Made by a program: the position numbers and the translations under genes | Assembly: GCA_963691755.1 (NCBI GenBank) | Contig: OY829366.1 | Span: forward strand, 744,001-808,000 | Origin: Dinoroseobacter sp013215265 | Lineage (GTDB): Bacteria > Pseudomonadota > Alphaproteobacteria > Rhodobacterales > Rhodobacteraceae | Reading direction: 5' to 3' | Length of the DNA stretch: 64,000 bases | In this document: one piece after another, positions 43,366 to 52,808 of the stretch | How the letters are laid out: every line of letters begins with the position of its first letter | Numbering within the stretch: position 1 is the first letter of the stretch | The notes under the pieces: generated by a model | Databases searched by the model: none | Told to the model about the DNA's origin: nothing | Seen by the model: the letters and a program-made list of their open reading frames with translations, nothing else

Positions 43366-44238
43366 ATGTATACCGCCACTTTGATCTCTCGCCCGGGCGA
43401 CCTTGACCACGCCTTGGTGGAAAGCTTGCGCAATGCTTGGGGTGGAGGCGATGCCGATTGGCTGTCACCAGATGAAGCGGCTGAGTTTGCTTTGGCAGAA
43501 GTGCCAGGCAACCGCTGGGACGTTTGGGAAAGCCTCCAGGCCCAAGGGGTCGATCTGGTTGTGCAACGGACCGAAGGACGCCGGAAAAAGATGCTGCTTG
43601 CGGATATGGATTCGACCATGATCCAGCAAGAATGCATTGACGAACTGGCGGAGGAGGCTGGTGTCGGTGCGCGCGTCAAGGAGATCACCGCGCGGGCGAT
43701 GAACGGAGAGCTGGATTTCGAAGGCGCGTTGCGCGAACGCGTCGGACTTTTGAAAGGCTTGCCCGAAACCGTCATCGGCACCGTTCTAGCAGATCGCATC
43801 ACGCTGATGCCCGGTGGGCCGGAGCTGCTTGCGACCATGAAGGCAAATGGGGCCTATGCCGCGCTTGTCTCTGGTGGGTTTACTGCGTTTACCTCTGCAA
43901 TCTCAGCAAAGCTGGGGTTTGACGAAAACCGGGCGAATACACTGGAAGTGGCAGATGGCGCGCTGACGGGTATTCCCATCCCGCCAATTCTTGGCCGCGC
44001 TGCAAAAGTTGAAGCGCTTGAAGAGATCACAGCACGTTTGGGGATTTCGACGGATGATGTGCTGGCTGTGGGCGACGGTGCCAACGATCTGGGAATGCTC
44101 AAAGGCGCAGGCACCGGTGTCGCGCTTCACGCCAAACCCAGCGTGCAGGCCGAGTGCGACATCCGCATCAATCATGGCGATCTGACGGCTCTGCTTTTCT
44201 TGCAAGGCTATGCGCGTTCAGGCTTCGTGGTCCCCTAG
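43366..44238 (+). CDS. serB: Phosphoserine phosphatase
   Basis: 290 residues. HAD motifs are LLADMDSTMIQQECIDELAE (nucleophile and acid Asp), VSGGFTAFT with the motif-II Ser, and VGDGANDLGMLKGAG. The N-terminal 75 residues form a regulatory-type domain as in E. coli SerB. It performs the last step of serine synthesis. The ATG at 43366 has AAGGA upstream. The gene is divergent from serC-serA, so one intergenic region of 321 bp controls the whole pathway. Confidence 0.96.
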   Translation: MYTATLISRPGDLDHALVESLRNAWGGGDADWLSPDEAAEFALAEVPGNRWDVWESLQAQGVDLVVQRTEGRRKKMLLADMDSTMIQQECIDELAEEAGVGARVKEITARAMNGELDFEGALRERVGLLKGLPETVIGTVLADRITLMPGGPELLATMKANGAYAALVSGGFTAFTSAISAKLGFDENRANTLEVADGALTGIPIPPILGRAAKVEALEEITARLGISTDDVLAVGDGANDLGMLKGAGTGVALHAKPSVQAECDIRINHGDLTALLFLQGYARSGFVVP

Positions 44239-45215
44239 CCAAAACCAGGCGCGGCATTGATTTTGCCGGTGGGCATCCCTCGCCGGTTCAGGATCGGACC
44301 GTTGAGGGTGCGCAAGGTCAGCGGGTGGTCGGGGTTCAATGCCCCGTATTTGATCAAAAGCGCTGCGCAAGCGGCAGCTGAAGCGCGGCTTGCTCCGTCA
44401 TCTATCTTGATCGCGATACCCAGCCCTTCTTCCGGCAAGATTGCCGTAAATACGCCTTCTGCGCCTGCCTTGATGGCTGCATGGCCATCCATTGCCTGCA
44501 TAAGCTCAGTGGTTGCCTTCCCGGTGCCCGCAACAAACTGCGGGTGCCTTCGCATCGCATCGCGCAACCGTCCGGCGGCACTCGTCTCTGCCGCCCCTGC
44601 AAACATTGCCATCGCGCGGGCAAGCCCGGTCAGCGTAGTTGCGAAATTGGGGGCTGCACATCCGTCGATTGCATGACCCGGCGATACGACCCCCGTCATG
44701 CGTTCCAACGCCTCGAGACACGCGCGCTGAACGGGGTGATGTACGTCGATGTATTCAGGACCTGCATCAAGGTGCCGCGCCAATGTCAAAAATCCGGTAT
44801 GTTTGCCCGAACACTCGTTATGGATTTGGCACGGGCTGGTATCGGTCTTGTTAAGCGTCTTACGCGTTTCCAAGTCATGCGGAAGCACCGTGCCACAGCG
44901 CAGCGCAGTATCGTCGAGGCCGATTTCTGCTAGCCATGCTTCGACCATTGCCAGATGATAAGACTCGGATTGGTGGGAGGAACACGCAAGCGCCAGATTT
45001 TCAGGCGTCAGACCAATCGCGTCTGCCGCGCCGCTTTCAACAAGCGGCAAAGCCTGAATCATTTTGCAAGACGATCTGGGCAAAAGTACCTTCTCAGGAT
45101 CGCCCCAAGCATCAACCATTTGCCCGCTCGTATCGACAACAACGGCATGACCGGAATGGAAGCATTCCAGAAATTCACCGCGCCAAACCTCAATGAGTCT
45201 TTCTGACTGTGCCAT
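44235..45215 (-). CDS. Asparaginase of the PF06089 (Rhizobium-type) family
   Basis: 326 residues matching the thermolabile asparaginase group distinct from the E. coli types: LPRSSCKMIQALPLVESGAAD, NECSGKHTGFL, GCAAPNFATTLTGLARAMA and GIAIKIDDGASRA. It would hydrolyse asparagine to aspartate and ammonia, probably in the cytoplasm as there is no signal peptide. The ATG at 45215 follows GAAAGG; the frame opens 7 codons earlier. Its stop overlaps the convergent serB stop by 4 bp. Confidence 0.9.
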   Translation of the reverse strand: MAQSERLIEVWRGEFLECFHSGHAVVVDTSGQMVDAWGDPEKVLLPRSSCKMIQALPLVESGAADAIGLTPENLALACSSHQSESYHLAMVEAWLAEIGLDDTALRCGTVLPHDLETRKTLNKTDTSPCQIHNECSGKHTGFLTLARHLDAGPEYIDVHHPVQRACLEALERMTGVVSPGHAIDGCAAPNFATTLTGLARAMAMFAGAAETSAAGRLRDAMRRHPQFVAGTGKATTELMQAMDGHAAIKAGAEGVFTAILPEEGLGIAIKIDDGASRASAAACAALLIKYGALNPDHPLTLRTLNGPILNRRGMPTGKINAAPGFG

Positions 45216-45380
45216 TCTCGACCTTTCGTGAGCCAATCACCGGAGAAAACACGCCGACGGGGTTTGCCTCGCCTCCATCAAATGGCTAGTGTTTGGTAAC
45301 TAAGATGGACCATTTGCGCGGATGACAACAGGGCATAAGACGCCTGCCGCGCGCCTAAGGGCAAGACCGGAGTCAGTACT

Positions 45381-45911
45381 ATGAAGATGTGGGGCAAAGC
45401 ATGCATCGCTGGGGGCGCATTCCTGATCGCCAGTCAGGCGGTTTTCGCGCAAGAAGAAAGCACCAACCGGGTCGCGTCTGAAACCGACTGGAGCGTTTTC
45501 GTTGAAGACGACCCTACGGAATGCTGGTCGGTGTCAAGCCCGAAGAACACTGTGAATACGCGCGACGGAAATGTGGTGTCGGTCCGGCGTGGCGATATCC
45601 TGTTGTTTGTAGCATTCCGCCCCGGGTCTGGCGTGACCGGCGAGGTCAGCTTTACTGGCGGCTATCCGTTTGCAGAAGGCTCCACCGTAACGATGACTAT
45701 TTCTGGCAATACGTTCCAGCTTTTCACTGAAGGTGAATGGGCGTGGCCGGCATCTGCCTCTGATGACGCGCAAATTACGACGGCGATGAAGCGTGGTGCG
45801 GACGCGAAGCTGACAGCGCGTTCATCGCGCGGAACGCAGACAGAAGATACGTTCAGCCTTTTGGGCTTCACTGCCGCAATGGACGAAGCCCAGCGGCGTT
45901 GCAGCGGCTAG
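45381..45911 (+). CDS. Invasion-associated locus B (IalB)-like exported protein
   Basis: 176 residues with signal peptide ending AVFAQ at about residue 24. The mature part has the IalB-type arrangement: TDWSVFVEDDPTECWSVSSP, then SVRRGDILLFVAFRPGSG, a beta-rich middle and a terminal cysteine in AQRRCSG that could pair with the first Cys. In Bartonella IalB affects erythrocyte entry, but such proteins are widespread in free-living marine alphaproteobacteria where the role is unknown. Monocistronic. Confidence 0.75.
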   Translation: MKMWGKACIAGGAFLIASQAVFAQEESTNRVASETDWSVFVEDDPTECWSVSSPKNTVNTRDGNVVSVRRGDILLFVAFRPGSGVTGEVSFTGGYPFAEGSTVTMTISGNTFQLFTEGEWAWPASASDDAQITTAMKRGADAKLTARSSRGTQTEDTFSLLGFTAAMDEAQRRCSG

Positions 45912-46029
45912 GCTGAAACGGCCAGATAATCAGCTTGTTTCGGTGGATGTTTCAGGTTTCAGACTTGTGAGACCTGTTTTCAAACGATCCGCGGCGTTAT
46001 ATAGCGCCGCATCCACCGGAGGCTGACCC

Positions 46030-47220
46030 ATGTCTGACGCGCCAAACCCTGCCGCGCCCATCACGCAAGACGTTCTGACGATCCCGCGCAAACTGCCCGA
46101 GGGTCCGGTCAACCTTGTAGGTCTCACGCGTGCGCAGTTGCGCGATGCGTTGATCGAAGCCGGCACGCCCGAGAAGCAAGCCAAGATGCGCACCGGTCAG
46201 ATTTGGCAATGGATTTACCAGAAAGGCGTGCGTGACTTTGCCGAGATGACCAATCTCGCCAAGGACTACCGTTCCTTCCTCGCGGAGCGCTTTGTAATCG
46301 AGGTGCCAGAAGTCGTTTCCAAACAGGTGTCAGAGGATGGCACGCGCAAATACCTCGTGCGTATCGCTGGTGGCCATGAAGTAGAGGTTGTCTATATCCC
46401 CGAAGAAGATCGTGGCACGCTATGTGTATCTTCTCAGGTTGGCTGCACCCTGACCTGTTCATTCTGTCATACGGGCACGCAGAAGCTTGTACGCAACCTG
46501 ACCGCGGGTGAAATCGTGGGCCAGGTGATGATGGCGCGGGATGATCTGGGCGAATGGCCGAAACCCGGTCGCAACCCCAAGGACGAAACGCGGCTTTTAT
46601 CGAATATCGTTCTGATGGGTATGGGCGAGCCACTTTATAATTTTGAGAATGTGCGGGATGCGATGAAGATCGCGATGGATCCGGAAGGCATTTCTTTGTC
46701 ACGTCGACGGATCACATTGTCGACCTCGGGCGTTGTTCCGGAAATTGCGCGTACCGCTGAAGAGATCGGTTGCTTGCTTGCCATCTCCTTCCATGCGACC
46801 GAAGACGAAACCCGTGACAAGCTTGTGCCGATCAACAAACGCTGGAACATCGAAACCTTGCTGGATGCGCTGCGCGAGTATCCCAAGGTGTCAAATTCTG
46901 AACGCATTACGTTTGAATACGTGATGCTGAAGGGCGTGAACGATACCGATGATGATGCGTACCGGCTTCTAGAGCTGATCAAAGGTATTCCGGCCAAGGT
47001 GAACCTGATCCCTTTCAATGAATGGCCCGGTGCACCGTATGAGCGGTCCTCGAACAACCGCATTCGCGCGTTCGCCAACATCATCTATCAGGCAGGTTAC
47101 GCCGCACCGATCCGTACACCGCGTGGTGAAGATATTCTGGCGGCATGTGGTCAGTTGAAATCGGCCACAGAACGCGCTCGCAAAAGCCGCAAAGAGATTG
47201 CGCAAGAAGCAGGCCTTTAG
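46030..47220 (+). CDS. rlmN: 23S rRNA (adenine-2503-C2) / tRNA methyltransferase
   Basis: 396 residues. The radical-SAM cysteines C-x3-C-x2-C are in CTLTCSFCHTG; MGMGEPLYNFENV, RRITLSTSGVVPEI and the C-terminal RTPRGEDILAACGQL with the methyl-transfer cysteine are all present. It methylates C2 of A2503 in 23S rRNA and A37 in some tRNAs. GGAGG lies 8-9 nt upstream of the ATG. Confidence 0.97.
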   Translation: MSDAPNPAAPITQDVLTIPRKLPEGPVNLVGLTRAQLRDALIEAGTPEKQAKMRTGQIWQWIYQKGVRDFAEMTNLAKDYRSFLAERFVIEVPEVVSKQVSEDGTRKYLVRIAGGHEVEVVYIPEEDRGTLCVSSQVGCTLTCSFCHTGTQKLVRNLTAGEIVGQVMMARDDLGEWPKPGRNPKDETRLLSNIVLMGMGEPLYNFENVRDAMKIAMDPEGISLSRRRITLSTSGVVPEIARTAEEIGCLLAISFHATEDETRDKLVPINKRWNIETLLDALREYPKVSNSERITFEYVMLKGVNDTDDDAYRLLELIKGIPAKVNLIPFNEWPGAPYERSSNNRIRAFANIIYQAGYAAPIRTPRGEDILAACGQLKSATERARKSRKEIAQEAGL

Positions 47221-47310
47221 AACTGCACGTCCCTTGCAAAGATGATCAAGCCTCCAAAACTCATGGGGTGAGGCCTTGCTGAGACGCCGCTGGCAGGGCA
47301 AGGGAAAGCG

Positions 47311-47958
47311 ATGAGTGACGCCTATAATCCCCCGCAGGACCCCCTTGTGGTTTTGCATGAAGACGCCCAACTTTTGGTGCTCGATAAGCCGGCCGGGCTG
47401 CTTTCGGTGCCCGGCAAGGGCGCGCATCTCGCCGATTGCCTGATCAGTCGTGCGCAAGCCGCGTTCCCGGATGCGCTTTTGGTACACCGCCTTGATCGGG
47501 ATACGTCCGGTGTGATGGTGTTTGCCATGACACCGGCTGCACAACGTCACCTTGGCCTCCAGTTTGAGAAGCGGCAGGTCAAAAAGACCTATGTGGCGCG
47601 GGTCTGGGGGCAGCTTGAGCCGAAGGACGGCACGGTTGACGCGCCTTTGATTGTGGATTGGCCCAACAGGCCGCGCCAGAAAATTGATTGGGATACAGGA
47701 AAACCTGCTGTCACCGACTGGAAGGTTCAACGCCACGAAGATCATGCCACGCGTGTTCGCCTGTTTCCGCAAACCGGGCGCAGTCATCAGTTGCGGGTCC
47801 ATATGTTGTCCCTCGGCCATCCCATCCTTGGGGACCCATTTTATGCCACGGGTGAAGCACTGGACGCACCGCGTCTGATGCTTCATGCGACTGAACTGCG
47901 CTTGCGTCATCCTGAAGGTGGGCGCGGAATGCGGTTTGTCTCAAAACCGCCTTTTTAG
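47311..47958 (+). CDS. RluA-family pseudouridine synthase
   Basis: 215 residues with the catalytic Asp in VHRLDRDTSGVMVFA, LVLDKPAGLLSVPG at the start and GRSHQLRVHMLSLGHPILGDPFY. No N-terminal S4 domain, so it resembles RluA itself, which modifies 23S U746 and some tRNAs; the exact target is not readable. It follows rlmN by about 90 bp on the same strand. Confidence 0.92.
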   Translation: MSDAYNPPQDPLVVLHEDAQLLVLDKPAGLLSVPGKGAHLADCLISRAQAAFPDALLVHRLDRDTSGVMVFAMTPAAQRHLGLQFEKRQVKKTYVARVWGQLEPKDGTVDAPLIVDWPNRPRQKIDWDTGKPAVTDWKVQRHEDHATRVRLFPQTGRSHQLRVHMLSLGHPILGDPFYATGEALDAPRLMLHATELRLRHPEGGRGMRFVSKPPF

Positions 47959-48054
47959 GGAACAGACGCAACGGCAATCCTCTCCTTGGTTTACTCTTGG
48001 CGGATTAGGCTGTTGAGTGCTTCCAACAACAACGACATAAGACCGGGCGGCCCG

Positions 48055-49095
48055 ATGAATAATTCTAATGACTTTTCTCGGGCGCAGCCCGTGATCCGTG
48101 ATGCGCGCGACTGGGTCTCGATCCTCGCGCGATACCGCGAACCAAACCTCTGGCGCAGCCTGTTTGAGCTGGGGATTTCTTTCGGGCCGTTTCTGGCACT
48201 GTGGGCGCTTGCGTGGTGGTCCATGTCCGTCAGTTATTGGCTAACATTCGGCTTTGCGGTTCTCGCGTCAGGCTTCCTGTTGCGTTTGTTTATTATCCAG
48301 CATGATTGTGGTCATGGCGCGTTCTTTTCCAACCGTGTCTTCAGCGACTGGGTTGGTCGTGTCTTGGGTGTAATGACCCTGACCCCGTATGATGTCTGGC
48401 GTCGCAGCCATTCGATGCATCACAGCGCCTCTGGTGATCTGGAACGGCGAGGGATGGGGGATGTGCACACACTGACGCTTTCTGAATATCGTGCGCTTAG
48501 TTTCTCTGGACGACTGATGTACAGGCTTTACCGCCATCCTCTGACTTTGTTTGTGCTAGGGCCTGGGTACCTCTTTTTCCTGCAAAACCGTGTGCCTTTC
48601 GGCCTAATGGGCGAGGCAAGATATTGGGTCAGTGCGGGCAGCACGAATTTGGCGATCGCCGCGATACTGGCTGCAATCTGGTATTTTGGCGGGTTCATGG
48701 CGATCGTGCTGATCTTTCTGCCATCATCCTTGATCGCGGCAACTGCGGGTGTCTGGCTCTTCTATATTCAGCACCAGTTTGAGGAGACACATTGGGATAC
48801 ACGACCCGACTGGCAGCTGCATGATGCGGCATTGCATGGAAGCTCGCATTATGTGTTGCCCAAGGCGCTGCAGTGGATAACCGGGAATATCGGCATCCAC
48901 CATGTTCACCATCTTTATAGCCGGATCCCATTTTACAGGCTCCCGCAGGTGCTGCGTGATCATACAGATCTTGCGAAGATGAACCGAATGACCATTCGAC
49001 AGAGCCTCGCGTGCGCGCGTTTACACCTCTGGGACGAAGACAGCAGACGTTTGCTGTCGTTTGCCGACGCCCGCAAAGCTGTGCGCGTAAACTAA
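48055..49095 (+). CDS. Membrane fatty-acid desaturase
   Basis: 346 residues with three histidine boxes characteristic of acyl-lipid desaturases: QHDCGHG (about residue 81), HSMHHSASGD (about 120) and GIHHVHH (about 280), separated by paired transmembrane segments. It introduces double bonds into membrane lipid acyl chains using di-iron chemistry. Position specificity cannot be read. ATG 48055 is chosen; the upstream frame lacks homology. A strong terminator follows. Confidence 0.9.
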   Translation: MNNSNDFSRAQPVIRDARDWVSILARYREPNLWRSLFELGISFGPFLALWALAWWSMSVSYWLTFGFAVLASGFLLRLFIIQHDCGHGAFFSNRVFSDWVGRVLGVMTLTPYDVWRRSHSMHHSASGDLERRGMGDVHTLTLSEYRALSFSGRLMYRLYRHPLTLFVLGPGYLFFLQNRVPFGLMGEARYWVSAGSTNLAIAAILAAIWYFGGFMAIVLIFLPSSLIAATAGVWLFYIQHQFEETHWDTRPDWQLHDAALHGSSHYVLPKALQWITGNIGIHHVHHLYSRIPFYRLPQVLRDHTDLAKMNRMTIRQSLACARLHLWDEDSRRLLSFADARKAVRVN

Positions 49096-49100
49096 AGCAA

Positions 49101-49140
49101 ACAAAACCCCCGCCAGCTGGGCGCGCGGGGGTTTTGCTTT
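49101..49140. terminator. Bidirectional terminator between desaturase and aldehyde dehydrogenase genes
   Basis: A 12-bp stem CAAAACCCCCGC/GCGGGGGTTTTG (49102-49113 with 49125-49136) has A/T-rich arms that work as a T tract in either direction. Confidence 0.88.
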
Positions 49141-49157
49141 CATTCTCGTGAGACAGA

Positions 49158-50597
49158 TCAGGTGTCGTAGAATCCGGATGTGGATTTGACCTCAAGGAAG
49201 TCTTCAAGCCCCCAGTGACCGCCCTCCCGTCCGTTGCCAGACTGTTTGTAGCCACCAAATGGAGCGCCTGCTCCACGCGGCTTACCATTCATCTCGACCA
49301 TACCGGCGCGTAGACGGCGCGCCACACGCTGGCGCTTTGCCTCATCGCCGGACTGCACGAAATTGGTCAGTCCATAGACGGTGTCATTTGCAATGCGTAC
49401 GGCGTCTTCTTCGTCTTCAAACGGCATCATGCACATGACAGGGCCAAAGATTTCCTGACGCGAGATCACCATGTCATTGTTCGCATCGGCAAAAACGGTC
49501 GGGCGCACATAGAACCCCCGGTTCAGGCCCTCGGGGCGACCAACGCCGCCGGCAACCAGGCGCGCGCCTTCGTCGATCCCTTGCTGGATCATGCTCTGGA
49601 TTTTGTTGAACTGAGCTTCATTGACGACGGGTCCCATATGGCCGCCCTCTTCATTGGGCACATCGACCTTGATCGAGTCCGCTGTCTCAGCTGCGATTTC
49701 GACGGCCTTGTCGTAGATTGAGCGTTCCACCAACATACGGGTGGGCGCGTTACAGGACTGACCTGAATTGTTCATGACGCGCAAGACACCGCGCTTGACG
49801 GCTTTTTCGTCGGCATCGGCGAAGATGATGTTTGCGCCCTTGCCGCCAAGCTCCAGGCTGACGCGTTTGATCGTGTCAGCCGCCGCCTTGGTGATTGCGA
49901 TCCCTGCGCGGGTCGAGCCGGTGAAGGAAATCATATCCACGTCTGGATGCGTGGACAGACGGGTACCGACACCCATGCCGTCGCCATTCACCAGGTTAAA
50001 GACGCCTTTCGGGAAACCCGCCTCGTCCACCATTTCCGCAAAGAGCGTGCCGGACAAAGGCGACTCCTCAGACGGCTTCAGGATCATCGTACAGCCGACA
50101 GCCATCGCGGGGACCGCCTTCAGTGTGATCTGGTTCATCGGCCAGTTCCACGGCGTGATCATGCCGACCACACCCACGGGTTCATACAGGATTGCGTTGT
50201 CCGGCGAGCGATCGCTGAGCGGGCGCGTATACTGGAAGTCCTTGGCTGTCCGGATAAACGTCTTGATATGGGACAATCCGGTTGTGACCTGCTGCTGGCG
50301 ACTCAGATCGATCGGAGCGCCCATTTCCATTGAGATCGCTTCGGCCATTTCTTCCGCGCGGGCTGTATATACGTCCAGAAGCTTCTGGATCAGCTCCAGG
50401 CGCTCTGCGGGGTCGGTCATCATCCAGTCTTCAAACGCGGCTTTGGCAGCGGCGACTGCTGCATCGGTATCCTGAACACCACCCAACGAAATTGTAGCGC
50501 AGGCTTCTTCGGTCGCCGGGTTGATAACTTGGTGCAGTTTGCCATCTATGGGGGAAACCCACGCGCCATTGATATAAAACTCGCGTTTCTCGATCAT
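49158..50597 (-). CDS. Aldehyde dehydrogenase family protein
   Basis: 479 residues. Catalytic residues are the Glu in VSLELGGKGANI and the Cys in NNSGQSCNAPTRML, with the NAD-contact ITPWNWPMNQ and the GSTRAG loop. It resembles broad-specificity NAD-dependent aldehyde dehydrogenases; the substrate is not assignable. The frame is open to 50753 across the divergent peroxiredoxin start, but ATG 50597 after AGGAGG is the real start. Confidence 0.93.
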   Translation of the reverse strand: MIEKREFYINGAWVSPIDGKLHQVINPATEEACATISLGGVQDTDAAVAAAKAAFEDWMMTDPAERLELIQKLLDVYTARAEEMAEAISMEMGAPIDLSRQQQVTTGLSHIKTFIRTAKDFQYTRPLSDRSPDNAILYEPVGVVGMITPWNWPMNQITLKAVPAMAVGCTMILKPSEESPLSGTLFAEMVDEAGFPKGVFNLVNGDGMGVGTRLSTHPDVDMISFTGSTRAGIAITKAAADTIKRVSLELGGKGANIIFADADEKAVKRGVLRVMNNSGQSCNAPTRMLVERSIYDKAVEIAAETADSIKVDVPNEEGGHMGPVVNEAQFNKIQSMIQQGIDEGARLVAGGVGRPEGLNRGFYVRPTVFADANNDMVISRQEIFGPVMCMMPFEDEEDAVRIANDTVYGLTNFVQSGDEAKRQRVARRLRAGMVEMNGKPRGAGAPFGGYKQSGNGREGGHWGLEDFLEVKSTSGFYDT

Positions 50598-50706
50598 CTC
50601 TGACCTCCTTAGAATTCGCCGCACCCTGTCATCGCGTAGGTTAGCTTGCAAGGCGGGTTGGCCCGTCCCTATATGACCTTGAAGCACACCCGTAAAGGAG
50701 GCCCTC

Positions 50707-51360
50707 ATGGCTCTGCGCATCAACGACACAGTTCCCGATTTTAAAGCGGACACCAGCGACGGTCCAATTCAGTTTCACGACTGGTTGGACGGGAAATGGG
50801 CGATCCTGTTCTCGCATCCGAAAGACTTCACGCCTGTTTGCACGACAGAGTTTAGTGCAGTTGCTCAGCTTGCAGATGAATGGGCCAAGCGCGATACCAA
50901 GGTGATCGGGATCTCCGTGGATGGGGTTGATGACCATAAGAAGTGGAAAGGTGATATCGAGACCTTTGCTGGTGCGACTGCTGGTTTCCCGATCATTGCA
51001 GATGAGGGTCTGACTGTTTCGAAAATGTACGACATGCTGCCAGCAGACGCTTATCTCCCCGATGGTAGAACGCCCAATGACAGTGCAACGGTGCGGTCGG
51101 TGTTCATTATCGGGCCGGACAAACAGCTCAAGCTGATGATGACCTATCCCATGACGGTGGGGCGAAACTTCGGTGAGGTACTCCGTGCTCTGGATGCGCT
51201 GCAAGCCTCCGCCAAGCACGGCATCGCAATGCCTGCAAACTGGACTGAGGGGCAGGACGTGATCATTCCTGCTACGGTTTCGAACGAAGATGCCGCCGCG
51301 AAGTTTGGCGATTTCACCACGCACTTTCCTTATTTGCGGACAACAAAGTTTCCCGGCTGA
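50707..51360 (+). CDS. 1-Cys peroxiredoxin (Prx6-type)
   Basis: 217 residues. The peroxidatic cysteine is in HPKDFTPVCTTEF; there is no resolving cysteine in the C-terminal domain, and the long tail is that of the Prx6 class. It reduces H2O2 and lipid peroxides with an external thiol reductant. AAAGGAGG stands before the ATG. A terminator follows directly. Confidence 0.95.
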   Translation: MALRINDTVPDFKADTSDGPIQFHDWLDGKWAILFSHPKDFTPVCTTEFSAVAQLADEWAKRDTKVIGISVDGVDDHKKWKGDIETFAGATAGFPIIADEGLTVSKMYDMLPADAYLPDGRTPNDSATVRSVFIIGPDKQLKLMMTYPMTVGRNFGEVLRALDALQASAKHGIAMPANWTEGQDVIIPATVSNEDAAAKFGDFTTHFPYLRTTKFPG

Positions 51361-51390
51361 CGCAAGTCTCACCATGAAGTGACAAAAAGT

Positions 51391-51418
51391 AAGGCCTCGG
51401 ATTTCCGAGGCCTTTTTT
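51391..51418 (+). terminator. Rho-independent terminator of the peroxiredoxin gene
   Basis: A 10-bp perfect stem AAGGCCTCGG/CCGAGGCCTT (51391-51400 with 51405-51414) has a 4-nt loop and runs into TTTTTT. Confidence 0.93.
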
Positions 51419-51475
51419 GTTTCTTCTCGCATCATTTGCAAAAGCATATTATGCAGAAATTGAGGGAGAAGTAAT

Positions 51476-52024
51476 ATGCATTACGCCAATCTCGAAACCT
51501 ATCTGCGTGAGGCAGAGACGACGTCATCCAGCGTTCTGCCCATTCCCGTTGTTGCCCGTTGGATGAATGTCACACCGCCCGCGGTACGCGCAATGCTCAG
51601 GCGCGGGGTTCTGGAACCCGTCAGTATCGGAAGTGTCACATTCGTTTCGGTGCTATCGCTGAAGCAATGGCATGCCGCGCTGGAAGCCGAGGTCAAGAAA
51701 GTGATCAAGCTGTTGCAAAAGGCCGCGCGCAAGGGTCGTCCGATTTCATATGGCGATCTTCTGGCCAAGCTTGGTCGGTCATTCACAAAGCCCGCCGACC
51801 GCAGGCGGCTGGGTCCTGTTTTGGAGGCTGCAAGCAAGCGGGGTTTGCTGGAGTACGGGGTCCTCTTGGGCGTCTGGGCCTATAGTAAAACCACGGACCT
51901 TCCGAAATACGGCGTCTGGGACTTGGCGGATGCCCATCGATTGCGAAAAGAAGGTGAAGGCATGCACGCGTTCGTTGCCGCCCAGCGCGAGGCAAGCACG
52001 GGCATGTTTCAGAAAGGTGGCTAG
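51476..52024 (+). CDS. Putative helix-turn-helix protein of unknown function
   Basis: 182 residues, family not recognised. An early segment PIPVVARWMNVTPPAVRAMLRRGVLEPVSIGS reads like a MerR/excisionase-type helix-turn-helix, and a later segment PISYGDLLAKLGRSFTKPADRRRLGPVLEAASKRG could be a second winged helix. No membrane segment or signal. GGGAGAAG precedes the ATG. It is monocistronic, bounded by the peroxiredoxin terminator and a 4-bp convergent overlap with the lipoate-ligase-like gene. Confidence 0.7.
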   Translation: MHYANLETYLREAETTSSSVLPIPVVARWMNVTPPAVRAMLRRGVLEPVSIGSVTFVSVLSLKQWHAALEAEVKKVIKLLQKAARKGRPISYGDLLAKLGRSFTKPADRRRLGPVLEAASKRGLLEYGVLLGVWAYSKTTDLPKYGVWDLADAHRLRKEGEGMHAFVAAQREASTGMFQKGG

Positions 52025-52719
52025 GCCGCTGGCTCGACCAATGTGGGGCTCTCGGGCAACGGAAGCTGTGCAAACGCAGATATCAAGTGTTCGCAAAAGG
52101 TCTCCGGGTCTTTGCCTGGCGGAAGCCCTGTATGCGCGCCGATCTGGATCACGCGGTCCTGATCCAACGCTGACAACAAACGGTTGATTGCCGCGATAGC
52201 GTGTTCTTCGGGTCTATCAAAGAGCATCAAAGCGTGGGCCATCACGGTCACCCGGGAACGGTCGGCCCTGCTGGGGCGAAAGCGCATGGCGGTTCCTGCA
52301 AATTTCAGGCCGTTCCATTGCACGTTGTGCGCCCCATCACAGAAAGCGCCGGGTTGCCATCCGCGCGAGGCGCGCGGCCCCAGTGCGGTCTCGATGGGGC
52401 TGCACAGACGGTCATATTCCGCGTCCATATCAAAATGAGCGCTTGGGGGCAGGGTATAGACATGGGTGACATTCACGATCCCCTTGCCCTGAGGTGTCGC
52501 ATCACCGCCCGTCGCACGGGTTTCGACGGTCCAGCCGCTGCTTGAAAGCTCGGCTTGCGCTTCTGTGAACCGTGGGTGCACGGCCAGTTTGCGGGGAACC
52601 ACGAGGCTTTGCGACCCCTGCCACAGCCACAAAAGCCGCTGCGAGGGATCGCGGGATACGCGGTCCAGAAGCTCTAGTTCTCGAGCAAGTGCTCTGCCTG
52701 TATCGAGGGTTTCGATCAC
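52021..52719 (-). CDS. Lipoate/biotin protein ligase-like (LplA/LipB fold) protein
   Basis: 232 residues. LLWLWQGSQSLVVPRK, the degenerate binding loop VETRATGGDATPQGKGIVNVTHVY and the lysine segment NGLKFAGTAMRFRP match the cofactor-transferase fold, the last corresponding to the K-x-x-G-x-A motif of LplA. The loop is altered from RRxSGGG, so it may be a lipoyl transferase variant or an inactive member. No lipoylated-domain gene is adjacent. Confidence 0.78.
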   Translation of the reverse strand: MIETLDTGRALARELELLDRVSRDPSQRLLWLWQGSQSLVVPRKLAVHPRFTEAQAELSSSGWTVETRATGGDATPQGKGIVNVTHVYTLPPSAHFDMDAEYDRLCSPIETALGPRASRGWQPGAFCDGAHNVQWNGLKFAGTAMRFRPSRADRSRVTVMAHALMLFDRPEEHAIAAINRLLSALDQDRVIQIGAHTGLPPGKDPETFCEHLISAFAQLPLPESPTLVEPAA

Positions 52720-52749
52720 GTCGTTCTCCGGAGTTCTTTTCCGCCATAC

Positions 52750-52782
52750 GAAAAAAGCCCCAGCGTTTCCACCGGGGCTTTG
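52750..52782 (-). terminator. Rho-independent terminator of pnp
   Basis: On the minus strand AAAGCCCC (52781-52774) pairs with GGGGCTTT (52761-52754), with a 12-nt loop and a run of T after the stem. Confidence 0.85.
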
Positions 52783-52808
52783 CAGCGTTTGTGTGAGAAA
52801 AGGACGCC

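Noticed and set aside
46969..47910. A 313-codon minus-strand frame opposite rlmN and the RluA-type synthase
   Set aside because: Shadow of two well-conserved genes, rich in Arg/His/Cys and without any domain.
50641..51447. A 268-codon minus-strand frame opposite the 1-Cys peroxiredoxin
   Set aside because: It covers the peroxiredoxin terminator and antisense of its catalytic motif; no supporting features.
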